A stretch of DNA of 64,000 nucleotides from an uncultured Pelagibacteraceae bacterium (GTDB taxonomy: Bacteria; Pseudomonadota; Alphaproteobacteria; Pelagibacterales; Pelagibacteraceae). Below, piece after piece: positions 38,307 to 48,018 of this stretch (its first letter is position 1; every line of letters begins with the position of its first letter). The notes beneath the pieces are model-generated. The model had not been told where the DNA came from. It searched no databases and saw only the letters and a program-made list of their open reading frames with translations. Made by a program: the position numbers and the translations under genes. The stretch is taken from contig CABZZR010000004.1 of assembly GCA_902530215.1 (NCBI GenBank), positions 24,165 through 88,164 on the forward strand. The letters are read 5' to 3'.

Positions 38307-39617
38307 ATGGATCGTCCTCTAATTTTAGATTCCAAAGCTATAAACTTTTGTGTTTATGGATTAGGTACAACAGGGCAGTCTGTGATCGATTATTTTCAAA
38401 GAAAAAATTTTAAACAATACAAAGTCTGGGATGATAATGAGGTTTTAAGAGCTTTTTATAGTTTTAAGATGAACAAACAAAAAGAAGAAAAAATTTTTTC
38501 TAAACATTTAGATAATGCTGACTATATTGTTTTGAGCCCAGGAATAAGTTTAAAAAAAGCGAAATTAAAAAAAAAACTTTTAGAAAATAAAAAGAAAATT
38601 GTTACGGATCTTGACCTGTTTTATCTTTTTAATCCAAAAATAAAAACAATTGTAGTAACAGGAACAAATGGAAAATCTACAACCTGTAAGATTCTTGAGC
38701 ATTTATTAAAAAAAAACAATATTAACGTAAAGTTGGGAGGAAATATAGGCAGACCTATTTTAGATTTAAATTTAAAAAATAAACCTATGGTAATTCTAGA
38801 GGCATCATCTTTTCAATTAGCCTATTCTAAATATATTAAGCCTGACTATGCAATAATATTAAATATAACCAAGGACCATCTAGATTGGCATGCATCATAT
38901 AAAAATTACATTGATTCTAAATTTAGAATTTTTGCAGGGCAAAAAAAGAATAATTTTGCATTTATAAATAATAAAATTCTTTTAAATAAATTTAAGAATA
39001 GAAAATATAAAAGTAAGCTTAAATTTGTAAAAATAAAAAGCTATAACAAGATAAGCAATAGCATTAAAAATGATTATTTAAATTCGAAAGCTAATAGAGA
39101 AAACATGAGTTTTGTTTATGCTTTGTCAAAAGTTTTAAAAATAAATGAAAAATCTTTTATTAAATCTCTTAAGTCATTTAAGGGATTGCCTCATAGGCAG
39201 GAAATTTTTTATAAAAAAAATAATAAAACTTTTATTAACGATTCCAAAGCAACAAGTTTTGAGGCAAGTAAAATTGCCCTAAAAAGTAATAAAAATATTT
39301 TTTGGATTGTTGGAGGTCTTCCAAAAATAGGAGATAAGTTTCACCTAAAATCAATAAATAAAGGCATAATCAAAATATACGTCATTGGCAAGTATATGAA
39401 AAATTTTAAAAATCATTTAAATGGAAAAGTTAATGTTCAATTATGCAAAACATTAAATAATGCTATAATTTCAATTTTTAAAGATACAAAAAATATCACA
39501 AATAAAAAAATAACTATTCTATTAAGTCCAGCTGCTGCTTCCTACGATCAGTTTAAAAATTTTGAAGAGAGGGGAAATCTTTTTAAAAAATTAGTTAAAG
39601 AAAAGTTTGGAAACTGA
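38307..39617 (+). CDS. murD: UDP-N-acetylmuramoyl-L-alanine:D-glutamate ligase
   Basis: Adds D-Glu to UDP-MurNAc-L-Ala. The N-terminal Rossmann-like domain begins FCVYGLGTTGQSVIDYF. The ATP loop is TGTNGKST (119-126), followed by the Mg-binding ILEASSFQLAY and LNITKDHLDWH, then the C-terminal domain with GLPHRQEIFYKK, INDSKATSFEA, IFWIVGG and LLSPAAASYDQFKNFEERG. It has 436 residues and no missing motif. It is 3 bp downstream of mraY and 3 bp upstream of ftsW. Confidence 0.96.
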   Translation: MDRPLILDSKAINFCVYGLGTTGQSVIDYFQRKNFKQYKVWDDNEVLRAFYSFKMNKQKEEKIFSKHLDNADYIVLSPGISLKKAKLKKKLLENKKKIVTDLDLFYLFNPKIKTIVVTGTNGKSTTCKILEHLLKKNNINVKLGGNIGRPILDLNLKNKPMVILEASSFQLAYSKYIKPDYAIILNITKDHLDWHASYKNYIDSKFRIFAGQKKNNFAFINNKILLNKFKNRKYKSKLKFVKIKSYNKISNSIKNDYLNSKANRENMSFVYALSKVLKINEKSFIKSLKSFKGLPHRQEIFYKKNNKTFINDSKATSFEASKIALKSNKNIFWIVGGLPKIGDKFHLKSINKGIIKIYVIGKYMKNFKNHLNGKVNVQLCKTLNNAIISIFKDTKNITNKKITILLSPAAASYDQFKNFEERGNLFKKLVKEKFGN

Positions 39618-39620
39618 TAA

Positions 39621-40760
39621 ATGTCTAAATTATCAAATCAAAAACTTAGAAAAATAATTTCTTGGTGGAATTTAATAGATAAGCAAATATTTTTTTCTTT
39701 TTTGTTTTTATTGCTACTAGGCCTATTTTTTTCTTTTTCCTCTACATCACCAATAGTTGGTGATAAATTAAACAAGGAAACATACTTCTTTTTTATAAGA
39801 CATTTAACATACGTCTTAATTTCAATATTTATAATAATTTTTATTTCATTCCAGAAAAAAGAATTTATCGATAAATATTTGTTAGCTATTTTTTTAGTTA
39901 CACTTTTTTTTCTAATACTAGTACCATTAATGGGAACAGAGGTTAAAGGCTCCAAAAGGTGGCTTGACTTGAAAATCTTACCAAGATTTCAGCCAATTGA
40001 ATTAATAAAGCCTTTTTTTATACTATTAGTTGCCAAAGTTATTTTAAATCAAAAAACTAAAAATATTTATTTTAATTATTTGTTTTCATTTTTGATTTTG
40101 TCTGTTCTAGGTTTTTTATTAATTTTGCAACCAGACCTAGGCCAAACATTGTTAATATCAACAACCTGGATTTCAATAGTGTTTGTTTCTGGAGTTAATT
40201 TAATTTACTTTATTTTTTTTGCCCTCTTTTTTTTGTCAGCCATAACATTAATAGTTTTTTTATTTCCCGCTAAGTTAGGATACATTTTTTTAAGGTTAAA
40301 AACATTCTTGGATCCTTCAAAGGGTGATAATTTTCAATCTCAAAAAGCTATTGAGGCAATAAAACAAGGTGGACTAACTGGAGAAGGTTTGGGAGAAGGC
40401 ATTTTAAAGGAACGTATTCCAGAAGCACATACAGATTATATAATATCAGTTATATCCGAGGAGTTTGGTATAATTTTTGTACTATTTATTATTTTTATTT
40501 ATTTATTTATTGCATTTAAAGTTTTCAATAAAGTTTTTACAAGCAACAAAAGCGATTTTATAAAACTAAGTTTAGTTGGTCTTACCACTATACTAATTTT
40601 ACAAGCATTTATTCACATTGGGGTAAATATAAGATTATTACCAACCACGGGAATGACCATGCCTTTTTTAAGTTATGGCGGATCATCTTTAATTGGAACT
40701 TCTCTTATATCTGGGATAATTATTAATTTTACTAAAAAGGAAAAAACAAATTTAATATAA
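39621..40760 (+). CDS. ftsW: Peptidoglycan glycosyltransferase FtsW
   Basis: SEDS-family polymerase that assembles septal glycan strands from lipid II with FtsI. It has ten predicted TM helices in 379 residues. The signature segments are EVKGSKRWLDL in the loop after TM4, LQPDLGQTLLI, the large loop with SQKAIEAIKQGGLTGEGLGEG and IPEAHTDYIISVISEEFG, and the last MPFLSYGGSSLI. The N-terminus is short, about 23 residues before TM1. Its stop overlaps the murG ATG by one base. Confidence 0.96.
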   Translation: MSKLSNQKLRKIISWWNLIDKQIFFSFLFLLLLGLFFSFSSTSPIVGDKLNKETYFFFIRHLTYVLISIFIIIFISFQKKEFIDKYLLAIFLVTLFFLILVPLMGTEVKGSKRWLDLKILPRFQPIELIKPFFILLVAKVILNQKTKNIYFNYLFSFLILSVLGFLLILQPDLGQTLLISTTWISIVFVSGVNLIYFIFFALFFLSAITLIVFLFPAKLGYIFLRLKTFLDPSKGDNFQSQKAIEAIKQGGLTGEGLGEGILKERIPEAHTDYIISVISEEFGIIFVLFIIFIYLFIAFKVFNKVFTSNKSDFIKLSLVGLTTILILQAFIHIGVNIRLLPTTGMTMPFLSYGGSSLIGTSLISGIIINFTKKEKTNLI

Positions 40761-41845
40761 TGAAAACCAAAATATTTTTTGCAGCGGGTGGGACCGGAGG
40801 TCATATTTTCCCCGCCATATCACTTGTTAATTTTTTCAAAGATAAGAATTGTGATGTTTTTTTGGGTACTGACGAAAGAGGAGAAAGGTATTTTAAAGAT
40901 GAGTCTGAAATTAATTTGTATAAAATTAATCTTCAAACTATTACAAGAATCCCTTTAATAAGGAATTTATTTTTTTATTTAAATATAATAATAGCATCTT
41001 TAAAATGCTTTTTTTTAATAAAAAAAATAAAACCCCATTTAATAATAGGTTTCGGAGGATATGTTGCTTTTCCTTATTGCATAGTTTCAAAAGTATTAAA
41101 TATTCCTTTAGTAATTTATGAGCCAAACTTAGTACTTGGCAGAGCAAATAAAGTGCTATTTCCACTTTCTTCAAAGTTGCTAATCGCTACAAAAAAAACA
41201 AAAAAACTACCTTTAAGTAATTTATATAAAATTGTAGAAGTGGGCGCTTTGGTCAGAAAAACAAAAAAAGAATTAAGCCAAATTACAAATAATAATTTTA
41301 CTTTGTTAGTAATGGGAGGTAGTCAAGGTGCTAATATTTTTTTTGAGGTAATACCATATTTTGTAGAAATGATGTCTAAAAGAAATTATAAAATTAAAAT
41401 CATTCAACAATGTTTTCTTGATCAGATCGAAAAACTTAATAAATTTTATAATAATATTAATATTGAAAATTATATTTTTAATTTTGAGCATGATATCGAT
41501 AAATTTATTTTCCAATCCGATTTAGTAATAACAAGATGTGGAGCATCTACTACTGCAGAATTAATTAATTTCAAAAAACCATTTATTGGCATTCCATATC
41601 CATATGCAAAAGATAATCATCAGTACTATAATGCTAAATTTTATGAGGAAAAAGGCTGTTGCTGGCTTTTAGAGCAGAAGGATTTTAGTGTAGAAAATTT
41701 GTGTAAATTGGTTACATATATTTTACAAGACAAAAATAAAATTAATGAAATTAAAAATAACATGGGAAAATTTGATTTTAACAGTACACCAGAGAAAATT
41801 TATACAGAAATAAAAGATATAATTAATGAAAATAAACTTAGCTAG
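40760..41845 (+). CDS. murG: Lipid II-forming GlcNAc transferase MurG
   Basis: GT28 enzyme adding GlcNAc to lipid I on the cytoplasmic membrane face. The N-terminal loop AAGGTGGHIFPAISL is the glycine-rich lipid I site, followed by IGFGGYVAFPYCI and YEPNLVLGRANKVL. The second domain has VMGGSQGANIFFEVIP and the donor-binding ITRCGASTTAELINFKKPFIGIPYP. At 361 residues, length is standard. It overlaps murC by 20 bp. Confidence 0.96.
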   Translation: MKTKIFFAAGGTGGHIFPAISLVNFFKDKNCDVFLGTDERGERYFKDESEINLYKINLQTITRIPLIRNLFFYLNIIIASLKCFFLIKKIKPHLIIGFGGYVAFPYCIVSKVLNIPLVIYEPNLVLGRANKVLFPLSSKLLIATKKTKKLPLSNLYKIVEVGALVRKTKKELSQITNNNFTLLVMGGSQGANIFFEVIPYFVEMMSKRNYKIKIIQQCFLDQIEKLNKFYNNINIENYIFNFEHDIDKFIFQSDLVITRCGASTTAELINFKKPFIGIPYPYAKDNHQYYNAKFYEEKGCCWLLEQKDFSVENLCKLVTYILQDKNKINEIKNNMGKFDFNSTPEKIYTEIKDIINENKLS

Positions 41846-43229
41846 TAACGAATTAATCCATTTTGTTGGAATTGGAGGGATAGGTATGAGCGGTTTAGCC
41901 ATGATTATGAAGGGAATGGGTTTTAAAGTTCAGGGTAGCGACATTACTTCTAATAAAAATATTGAGAGACTTAAAAAAGATGGAATAAAAGTTTTTATAG
42001 GTCATAATAAAAAAAATCTTAAAAAAACAACTCTTATCGTAGTATCTTCTGCAATTAAAAAAAATAATCCTGAATTCAAAAAAGCAAAACTAGATAAAAT
42101 TCCTATTTTTAGAAGAGGACAGATGCTTGCAAATGTAATCTCATTAAAAAAAAATATTATAATTGCAGGATCTCATGGCAAGACGACAACAACTTCATTG
42201 ATTTCAAATATTCTGGCATCAGCAAAACTTGATCCTACAGTGATTAACGGTGGGGTTATAAATTCTATTAAAAATAATGCACAACTGGGGAAGGGAGAAT
42301 GGAGCGTAGTAGAATCTGATGAATCTGATGGTAGCTTTTTGGATTTACCTGTCACTTATTCTGTCATAACAAATATTGATAAAGAGCATATGGATTTTTA
42401 TAAAAATTTAAATCAATTAAAGATAAAATTTAAGGCTTTAATTGACAAAACGCCTACTTTTGGAAAATCATTTATTTGTATTGATGATAAAAATATAAAG
42501 GATGTAATTAAAAAATGTAGTTCAATGAATTATGCGACTTATGGTTTTAGTAAAAATGCAAATTATTATATTTTTAATGTTAAAAATAAAAAAAATTTCA
42601 CTTTATTTGATCTAAAAATAAAAAATAAAAAAAGTGATGTTGTTCTTATTAAAAAAATTAGATTAAATTTAATAGGCAATCATAACGTATTAAATGCAAC
42701 AGCTGCTCTGGCTGTTTCATTAAATTTAGGAATTAAAATAAAAATAATAAAAAATGTTTTTAAGAAATTCAAAGGGATTCAAAGACGATTTACGAAAATA
42801 TTTTCTCATAAGGGAAAAGATTTTTATGATGATTATGCTCACCATCCTACTGAAATTACATCTTTATTAAAAGGCGCAAGATCTGCTTACCCGAATAGAA
42901 AAATTATTTCGGTATTTCAACCTCATCGTTATTCTAGAGTTTCATCTTTGTTAAATGAATTTTCCAAATGTTTTAAATTAAGTAATAAAGTAGTTTTGTG
43001 TCCAGTTTATTCTGCAGGTGAAAAAAAGAGAAAAAACTTTAATTTATTTAAATTTGCTAAGTTAATTGGCAAAAGATCCAATGTACAAGTAATTATAATT
43101 AAAAATGAAAATGAACTGCTCAAATATTTGCAAAAAAATCTATACTTTGATGAGTTAGTTATTTGCATGGGGGCAGGAAGTATTTCAAGTTGGATAAGAG
43201 ATATTAAAACAAAATATGCTTACGGATAA
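41826..43229 (+). CDS. murC: UDP-N-acetylmuramate:L-alanine ligase
   Basis: First amino-acid ligase of the peptidoglycan precursor pathway. The N-terminal nucleotide domain begins HFVGIGGIGMSGLAMIM and the ATP loop is GSHGKTT (115-121). SDESDGSFL and ITNIDKEHMDFY supply metal and substrate residues. The C-terminal domain has RRFTKIF, DDYAHHPTEI and VFQPHRYSRV. The 467 residues cover the full protein. Both ends overlap neighbours (murG 20 bp, murB 14 bp), indicating tight coupling. Confidence 0.97.
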   Translation: MKINLASNELIHFVGIGGIGMSGLAMIMKGMGFKVQGSDITSNKNIERLKKDGIKVFIGHNKKNLKKTTLIVVSSAIKKNNPEFKKAKLDKIPIFRRGQMLANVISLKKNIIIAGSHGKTTTTSLISNILASAKLDPTVINGGVINSIKNNAQLGKGEWSVVESDESDGSFLDLPVTYSVITNIDKEHMDFYKNLNQLKIKFKALIDKTPTFGKSFICIDDKNIKDVIKKCSSMNYATYGFSKNANYYIFNVKNKKNFTLFDLKIKNKKSDVVLIKKIRLNLIGNHNVLNATAALAVSLNLGIKIKIIKNVFKKFKGIQRRFTKIFSHKGKDFYDDYAHHPTEITSLLKGARSAYPNRKIISVFQPHRYSRVSSLLNEFSKCFKLSNKVVLCPVYSAGEKKRKNFNLFKFAKLIGKRSNVQVIIIKNENELLKYLQKNLYFDELVICMGAGSISSWIRDIKTKYAYG

Positions 43230-44136
43230 ACAGGTAAATTTACTTAAAGAAAAATTTAATAAAAGTGTTTATTTAAATTATGATTTATCAAAATCATCTT
43301 GGTTAAATACAGGTGGTCTTGCTAAAGTTTTTTTTAAACCAGAAAATATTGCTGAACTGTCTAATTTTTTAAAACTTTTAGAAGAAAATACCAAGGTATT
43401 GGTAATTGGAGCAGGTTCAAATCTTTTAATTCGTGATGGCGGTATAAATGGAGTTGTAATTAAACTTGGTAAAAATTTTTCCCACATATCATTGCTCAAT
43501 GAAAATACTATAGTGGCTGGCGCAGCTGCACTTGATAAAGATGTATCAAGTTTTGCATTAAAAAACAAAATCAAAAATTTTGAATTTTTATCTTGTATAC
43601 CGGGATCAATAGGTGGCGCAATAAGGATGAATTGTGGATGCTATGGAGAAGAATTGTTTAGTTTAGCCATTTCTATTCAAGCAATCGATAAAAAGGGAAA
43701 TTTAAAAGTTATTCCAAAATCAAAAATAAAATATTTTTATAGAGGTTCCGATCTAAGTGAAGATTTGATTTTTTTAAGTGTAACTTTAAAAGGTGAAAAA
43801 GCTGACGAAAAATATATAACAAAAAAAATTTCTGATTTATTACAAAGAAAAAGTGAAGCGCAACCGTCAAAAATTAAAACTTGCGGAAGTACTTTTAAAA
43901 ATCCAACCAAAGATCCCAAGAAACAAGCCTGGCAACTAATTAAAAATTCCGATTGTTTGCAACTAGCTTTTGGAGATGCCCAAATTTCTCCAAAACATTG
44001 CAATTTTCTAATTAATAAAAAATCAGCATCCTCTGAAGATTTAGAAAAACTAATTTATGCAATTAAAGAAAAAGTTTTTGATAAAACTGGCATAAAATTG
44101 GAGCTTGAATTAAAAATTATTGGTGATCCTAAATGA
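43216..44136 (+). CDS. murB: UDP-N-acetylenolpyruvoylglucosamine reductase
   Basis: FAD enzyme producing UDP-MurNAc. The FAD-binding domain shows SSWLNTGGLAKVFFKPEN, VLVIGAGSNLLIRDGGI, and FLSCIPGSIGGAIRMNCGCYGEE. The catalytic Ser is in TCGSTFKNP, and a Glu in the C-terminal LELELKIIG stretch fits the second acid. The compact 306-residue form without the extra E. coli-type insertion suggests the type II class. It overlaps murC by 14 bp and ddl by 4 bp. Confidence 0.95.
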   Translation: MLTDKQVNLLKEKFNKSVYLNYDLSKSSWLNTGGLAKVFFKPENIAELSNFLKLLEENTKVLVIGAGSNLLIRDGGINGVVIKLGKNFSHISLLNENTIVAGAAALDKDVSSFALKNKIKNFEFLSCIPGSIGGAIRMNCGCYGEELFSLAISIQAIDKKGNLKVIPKSKIKYFYRGSDLSEDLIFLSVTLKGEKADEKYITKKISDLLQRKSEAQPSKIKTCGSTFKNPTKDPKKQAWQLIKNSDCLQLAFGDAQISPKHCNFLINKKSASSEDLEKLIYAIKEKVFDKTGIKLELELKIIGDPK

Positions 44137-45050
44137 AAAAAAAAATAGTCGTATTATTGGGTGGAGATTCTGGAGAAAGAGCTATTAGCTTTCAAACAGG
44201 ATATGCCTGTAAAAATTCTTTAAAACAATTAGGGTACAAAGTTGTCTTGCTTGATGGGAAAAAGAATTTTTACAAGAAAATAATTAAAATAAAACCTTAT
44301 AAAGTTTTTAATGCGTTGCATGGTAAATATGGTGAAGATGGTTTTGCTCAGTCAATTTTGGAGAAGCTTAAAATTCCATACACCCATTCAGGTATTTTAT
44401 CATCAAGTATTGCTATGGATAAGGAGATATCTCGCATAATATTTAAAAGAAATAAAATGAATGCGCCCAAGTATTGTGTAATTAATACAAAAAATAATTC
44501 TTCAATAAAAAAACTCCTTAAAAAAAATAAAATAAATTTTCCTTTAGTTATCAAGCCAATTAATGAAGGTTCAAGTTTAGGAGTTTATATGTGCAATAAT
44601 TTTGTTAATTTTAAAAAGAATTTAAAAAAATTAAATAAATATTCAAAAGTGATGGTAGAAAATTTTATTCCTGGACAAGAAATTCAGGTAGCTGTCATGG
44701 GCAACAAAGCTCTTGGTGCTATAGAACTCAAACCCAAAAGGTTATTTTATGACTATAAAGCAAAATATTTTTCTAGTTCTAAAACCAAACATATTATGCC
44801 AGCAAATTTATCAAAAAAAAATTATTCAACAGTATTAAAACTTGGATTGAAAGCACACAAATTATTAGGCTGCCGAGGAGTTACAAGAACCGATTTTAAA
44901 TTCTATAAAGGAAAATTTTATTTATTAGAATTAAATACTCAACCAGGAATGACAAAACTGTCTTTAGTTCCTGAAATTGCTGAGTATAGGGGCATTAGCT
45001 TTAAACAATTAGTAAATTGGATGATAAAAGATGCAAGCTTAAATAGATGA
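44133..45050 (+). CDS. ddl: D-alanine:D-alanine ligase
   Basis: ATP-grasp ligase supplying D-Ala-D-Ala to the MurF half of the fused ligase. Recognisable segments are VVLLGGDSGERAISFQTG, ALHGKYGEDGFAQSILE, the ATP-grasp stretch FPLVIKPINEGSSLGVYMC, ENFIPGQEIQVAVMG, and the metal-binding FYLLELNTQPGMTKLSLVP. The 305 residues match the DdlB size. It overlaps murB by 4 bp and ftsQ by 4 bp. Confidence 0.95.
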   Translation: MKKKIVVLLGGDSGERAISFQTGYACKNSLKQLGYKVVLLDGKKNFYKKIIKIKPYKVFNALHGKYGEDGFAQSILEKLKIPYTHSGILSSSIAMDKEISRIIFKRNKMNAPKYCVINTKNNSSIKKLLKKNKINFPLVIKPINEGSSLGVYMCNNFVNFKKNLKKLNKYSKVMVENFIPGQEIQVAVMGNKALGAIELKPKRLFYDYKAKYFSSSKTKHIMPANLSKKNYSTVLKLGLKAHKLLGCRGVTRTDFKFYKGKFYLLELNTQPGMTKLSLVPEIAEYRGISFKQLVNWMIKDASLNR

Positions 45051-45727
45051 GCAATAAAAAGAGAATATTATTAATCGTTTTTATTTTTTTAATGTTAACT
45101 ACTTACAAGGGACCTGATTTAATTTCATTAGCAAAATTTAATGATTTTTTTTCAATAAAGAAAATAGAATTACACAATCAATCTTTTGCCAGTCAAAAAG
45201 AAATCATGTCAAAAATTGACAACATATATAACGAAAATATTTTTCTTTTAAATTCAGAAAATACTCAAAAATTATTCCAAAATATAGATTTTGTAAAAGA
45301 TATTTCAATAAGAAAAATATTTCCGAATAAATTGAAAATAAAAATTACAAATGATAAACCAATAGCACAAATAAATATTAATCAAAAAAATTTTATTATT
45401 ACAGAATCCAACAAGTTAATTTTATTTAAAAATTTAGATTTTGATAACACTTTGCCATTGGTGAATGGACTAGGTGCAGATAAAAACTTTTCAATTTTCT
45501 ACAAATTTTTATTAAAGAGCAATTTTCCAATTCATACCATAACACAATATAATTATTTTCAAATTGGCCGATGGGATTTGTATTTAAGAGATTCTAGACT
45601 AATAAAGTTGCCAGCATCAAATTATGAAAAAATAATTAATAATTTAGATCAAATTATGTTGGACCCTGAATTTATAGATAAAAAAGTATTAGACTTTAGG
45701 ATTAAAAATAAAATAATAACAAACTGA
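45047..45727 (+). CDS. ftsQ: Cell division protein FtsQ
   Basis: Bitopic divisome protein linking FtsL/FtsB to the early ring. It has a very short cytoplasmic tail (about five residues) and a TM helix at about 6-20 (ILLIVFIFLMLTTY). A POTRA domain follows (IKKIELHNQSFASQKEIMSKI, ENIFLLN, FVKDISIRKIFPNKLKIKI), then the beta domain. At 226 residues it is shorter than most alphaproteobacterial FtsQ, mainly because the cytoplasmic part is trimmed. It overlaps ddl by 4 bp and ftsA by 1 bp (TGATG). Confidence 0.9.
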   Translation: MSNKKRILLIVFIFLMLTTYKGPDLISLAKFNDFFSIKKIELHNQSFASQKEIMSKIDNIYNENIFLLNSENTQKLFQNIDFVKDISIRKIFPNKLKIKITNDKPIAQININQKNFIITESNKLILFKNLDFDNTLPLVNGLGADKNFSIFYKFLLKSNFPIHTITQYNYFQIGRWDLYLRDSRLIKLPASNYEKIINNLDQIMLDPEFIDKKVLDFRIKNKIITN

Positions 45728-46986
45728 TGAAAAATAATAAAATTTTAAATTTACTTGAAATTAAATCACCTTTTTTAAGATTGTTATCAATTTCTTCAGA
45801 AGGCAAAAATAAACAAAAGATATTAGGCGAGGTAACAATACCATCCAAAGGCATTCTAAATGATACCATTACGAATGTAGAGGAAGCAACACAAAGTATT
45901 CAGTCTTGTATAGACGAAATGGAGAAAAAAACAAAAAATAAGATTCAAAATTTAATTGTTATTTTTGAACCTATTGAAACTAATTCAATAAGAATGTCAA
46001 AATCAAAAGTTATTGCAGGTGCTAAAATAAGTTTTGATGATGTAAGCTATTTAATTACAGATGCGAAATTACAAATACAACAAAGTCAGCAAAATGATTT
46101 TATTGTTCATATATTTAATTATAATTATAACGTGGATGGAAAAAAATTTTTAAATGAACCAATAGATATTTATGGCAATTTTTTTTCTCATGAACTTACC
46201 TTTTTAACAATCCCGAGAAATATTCTTAAAAACATAAATGAAATTTTTGTAAATGCAGATGTCGAAGTTAAAAAATTTATTTTATCATCTTATGCATATT
46301 CAGTAACTAAATTTGATAAGGATACTTTAGAAAAAGGAATTTCTCTAATTTCTTTTGATAAAAATAAAACAAGTGTAACAGTATTTAAAAATTCTGCATT
46401 AATTCATCACAAAACTATTCCAATCGGACTCCATCATTTAGCTAAAGATATTTCTCGAGTTTGTTCAATTTCCAAAAGTGAATCAAAGAATATAGTTAAT
46501 AATTATATAACCAAATTTTTTGATAATATAAATTTCTTTGAAGAAGATAGTAAAAATGAATTTATCGATAGTTCCTTTTTTACTCATACTAATTATCGAA
46601 AGATCAGCTATGCTTTAATTAAAAAAATTTTGCTTTTCAGGCTTGATGAAATTTTTAAAAAAATTATTTTAGAGTTAAATTTTTCCTCAAATTTTGTTAA
46701 TCAGAATGAGTTATATTTAGTTAATAACTATGACTATAATTTAAAAATTAATCCAATTTTTAATAACTATCTTTCTCACCGTGTCAAAAATATTAAAATT
46801 TCAAGCTTGTCTGGGCTGGAAGGTTCAAATCTAAGCCTATTTGATTCATGTTTGGGTGCAGCAAAACTTATTAATGAAGGTTTTTCAACCGAGGCAATTG
46901 CACAAAACGCGAATAATCTTAATAAAGCTAAAAAAGGACTAATTTCCTGGCTATTTGGATCAAAAAATGACGATCGTATTTTTTAG
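45727..46986 (+). CDS. ftsA: FtsA-like division protein with degenerate nucleotide-binding motifs
   Basis: Identified by its place between ftsQ and lpxC, its length (419) and partial similarity. ISFDDVSYLITDAKLQIQQS corresponds to the 1C subdomain. KNSALIHHKTIPIGLHHLAKDI matches the strand-turn after the phosphate-2 loop. The C-terminal AKKGLISWLFG matches the amphipathic membrane helix. The three actin-fold signatures have decayed. The N-terminal DIGTSK-type loop reads ikspflrll. The DIGGGTT-type loop reads SFDKNKTS at about 209-216. The TGGGA-type adenosine motif is not visible near residue 340. It may anchor FtsZ without binding ATP. It lies directly upstream of lpxC; ftsZ is not here. Confidence 0.8.
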   Translation: MKNNKILNLLEIKSPFLRLLSISSEGKNKQKILGEVTIPSKGILNDTITNVEEATQSIQSCIDEMEKKTKNKIQNLIVIFEPIETNSIRMSKSKVIAGAKISFDDVSYLITDAKLQIQQSQQNDFIVHIFNYNYNVDGKKFLNEPIDIYGNFFSHELTFLTIPRNILKNINEIFVNADVEVKKFILSSYAYSVTKFDKDTLEKGISLISFDKNKTSVTVFKNSALIHHKTIPIGLHHLAKDISRVCSISKSESKNIVNNYITKFFDNINFFEEDSKNEFIDSSFFTHTNYRKISYALIKKILLFRLDEIFKKIILELNFSSNFVNQNELYLVNNYDYNLKINPIFNNYLSHRVKNIKISSLSGLEGSNLSLFDSCLGAAKLINEGFSTEAIAQNANNLNKAKKGLISWLFGSKNDDRIF

Positions 46987-47035
46987 TAACAATATTTGAA
47001 TTTAGTTAAGTTTTTTAAATTAATATAAATTAAAT

Positions 47036-47956
47036 ATGCCTTTAAACAATCAAAGAACAATTTCTAAACCATCATACCTAAAAGGAGTAGGGCTACATAC
47101 GGGTCAAACTGTTAACTTAGCATTATTGCCCGGCAAATTAGACTCTGGAATTGTTTTTAAAAGAAAAGATTTAAAAGAAAATAACTTAATTTTTGCTAAT
47201 TATAATAATGTAACACCATCTATACTATGCACAAAAATACAAAATGAAAATAGTGTTTCGGTATCTACTATAGAACATTTAATGGCAGCAATTTATGGAG
47301 AAGAAATAGATAATTTATTAATTGAAGTAGATGGACCCGAAATACCAATTATGGACGGTTCGGCAAGGGACTTTGTAAAATCCATAAGAGAGAGTGGTAT
47401 TAAAAATTTAAAGGGTGATAGAAAATATATTAAAGTCTTAAAAAAAATTACAGTTAAACAAGGAGACAAATTTATTTCTATCGAACCATTTGATAAACTT
47501 AAAATAGATTTCGAGATAGTTTACAATAACCCAATTATAAAAAAACAAAGAGAAATTTTTCAAAATTCACAAAGTGACCTAGAGCTGTTTTATAATTCTA
47601 GAACTTTTTGTCTTTTTGAAGATGTAGAAAAAATTAAAAAAAAGGGACTTGCCAAAGGTGGATCGCTTGAAAATGCAGTTGTAGTTAAAGACGATGCAAT
47701 ATTAAATAAGGAAGGTTTAAGATATAAAAATGAATTTGTTATGCACAAAATTTTAGATTGCTTAGGTGATCTTATGTTATGTGGAAATAGAATCAGAGGT
47801 TCTATTGTGTGTAGTCAGGGTGGTCATCAACTGACTTATGAACTTATTAAGAAGATTTTTTCAAATAAAGAAAATTGGGCCCTAGAAAACCAAGTTTTAA
47901 ATAAACTACAACCTAACAAAAAAACATTTCCTGCTAGAATAGCTATTAGTGCGTAA
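47036..47956 (+). CDS. lpxC: UDP-3-O-acyl-N-acetylglucosamine deacetylase
   Basis: Committed zinc step of lipid A synthesis, so the organism makes lipopolysaccharide. The N-terminal YLKGVGLHTGQTVNL and the zinc-binding STIEHLMAAIYG are present. The GPEIPIMDGSARDFV segment follows, then the second ligand region VMHKILDCLGDLMLCG, and SQGGHQLTYELI with the catalytic His. It has 306 residues. It sits 49 bp after ftsA, the conserved tail position of the proteobacterial dcw cluster. Confidence 0.96.
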   Translation: MPLNNQRTISKPSYLKGVGLHTGQTVNLALLPGKLDSGIVFKRKDLKENNLIFANYNNVTPSILCTKIQNENSVSVSTIEHLMAAIYGEEIDNLLIEVDGPEIPIMDGSARDFVKSIRESGIKNLKGDRKYIKVLKKITVKQGDKFISIEPFDKLKIDFEIVYNNPIIKKQREIFQNSQSDLELFYNSRTFCLFEDVEKIKKKGLAKGGSLENAVVVKDDAILNKEGLRYKNEFVMHKILDCLGDLMLCGNRIRGSIVCSQGGHQLTYELIKKIFSNKENWALENQVLNKLQPNKKTFPARIAISA

Positions 47957-48018
47957 CATTTTTTCATAAGATTTATTTCTTTTTAAAATCTGATAATATA
48001 TTTTCTTAATTAGATTTA

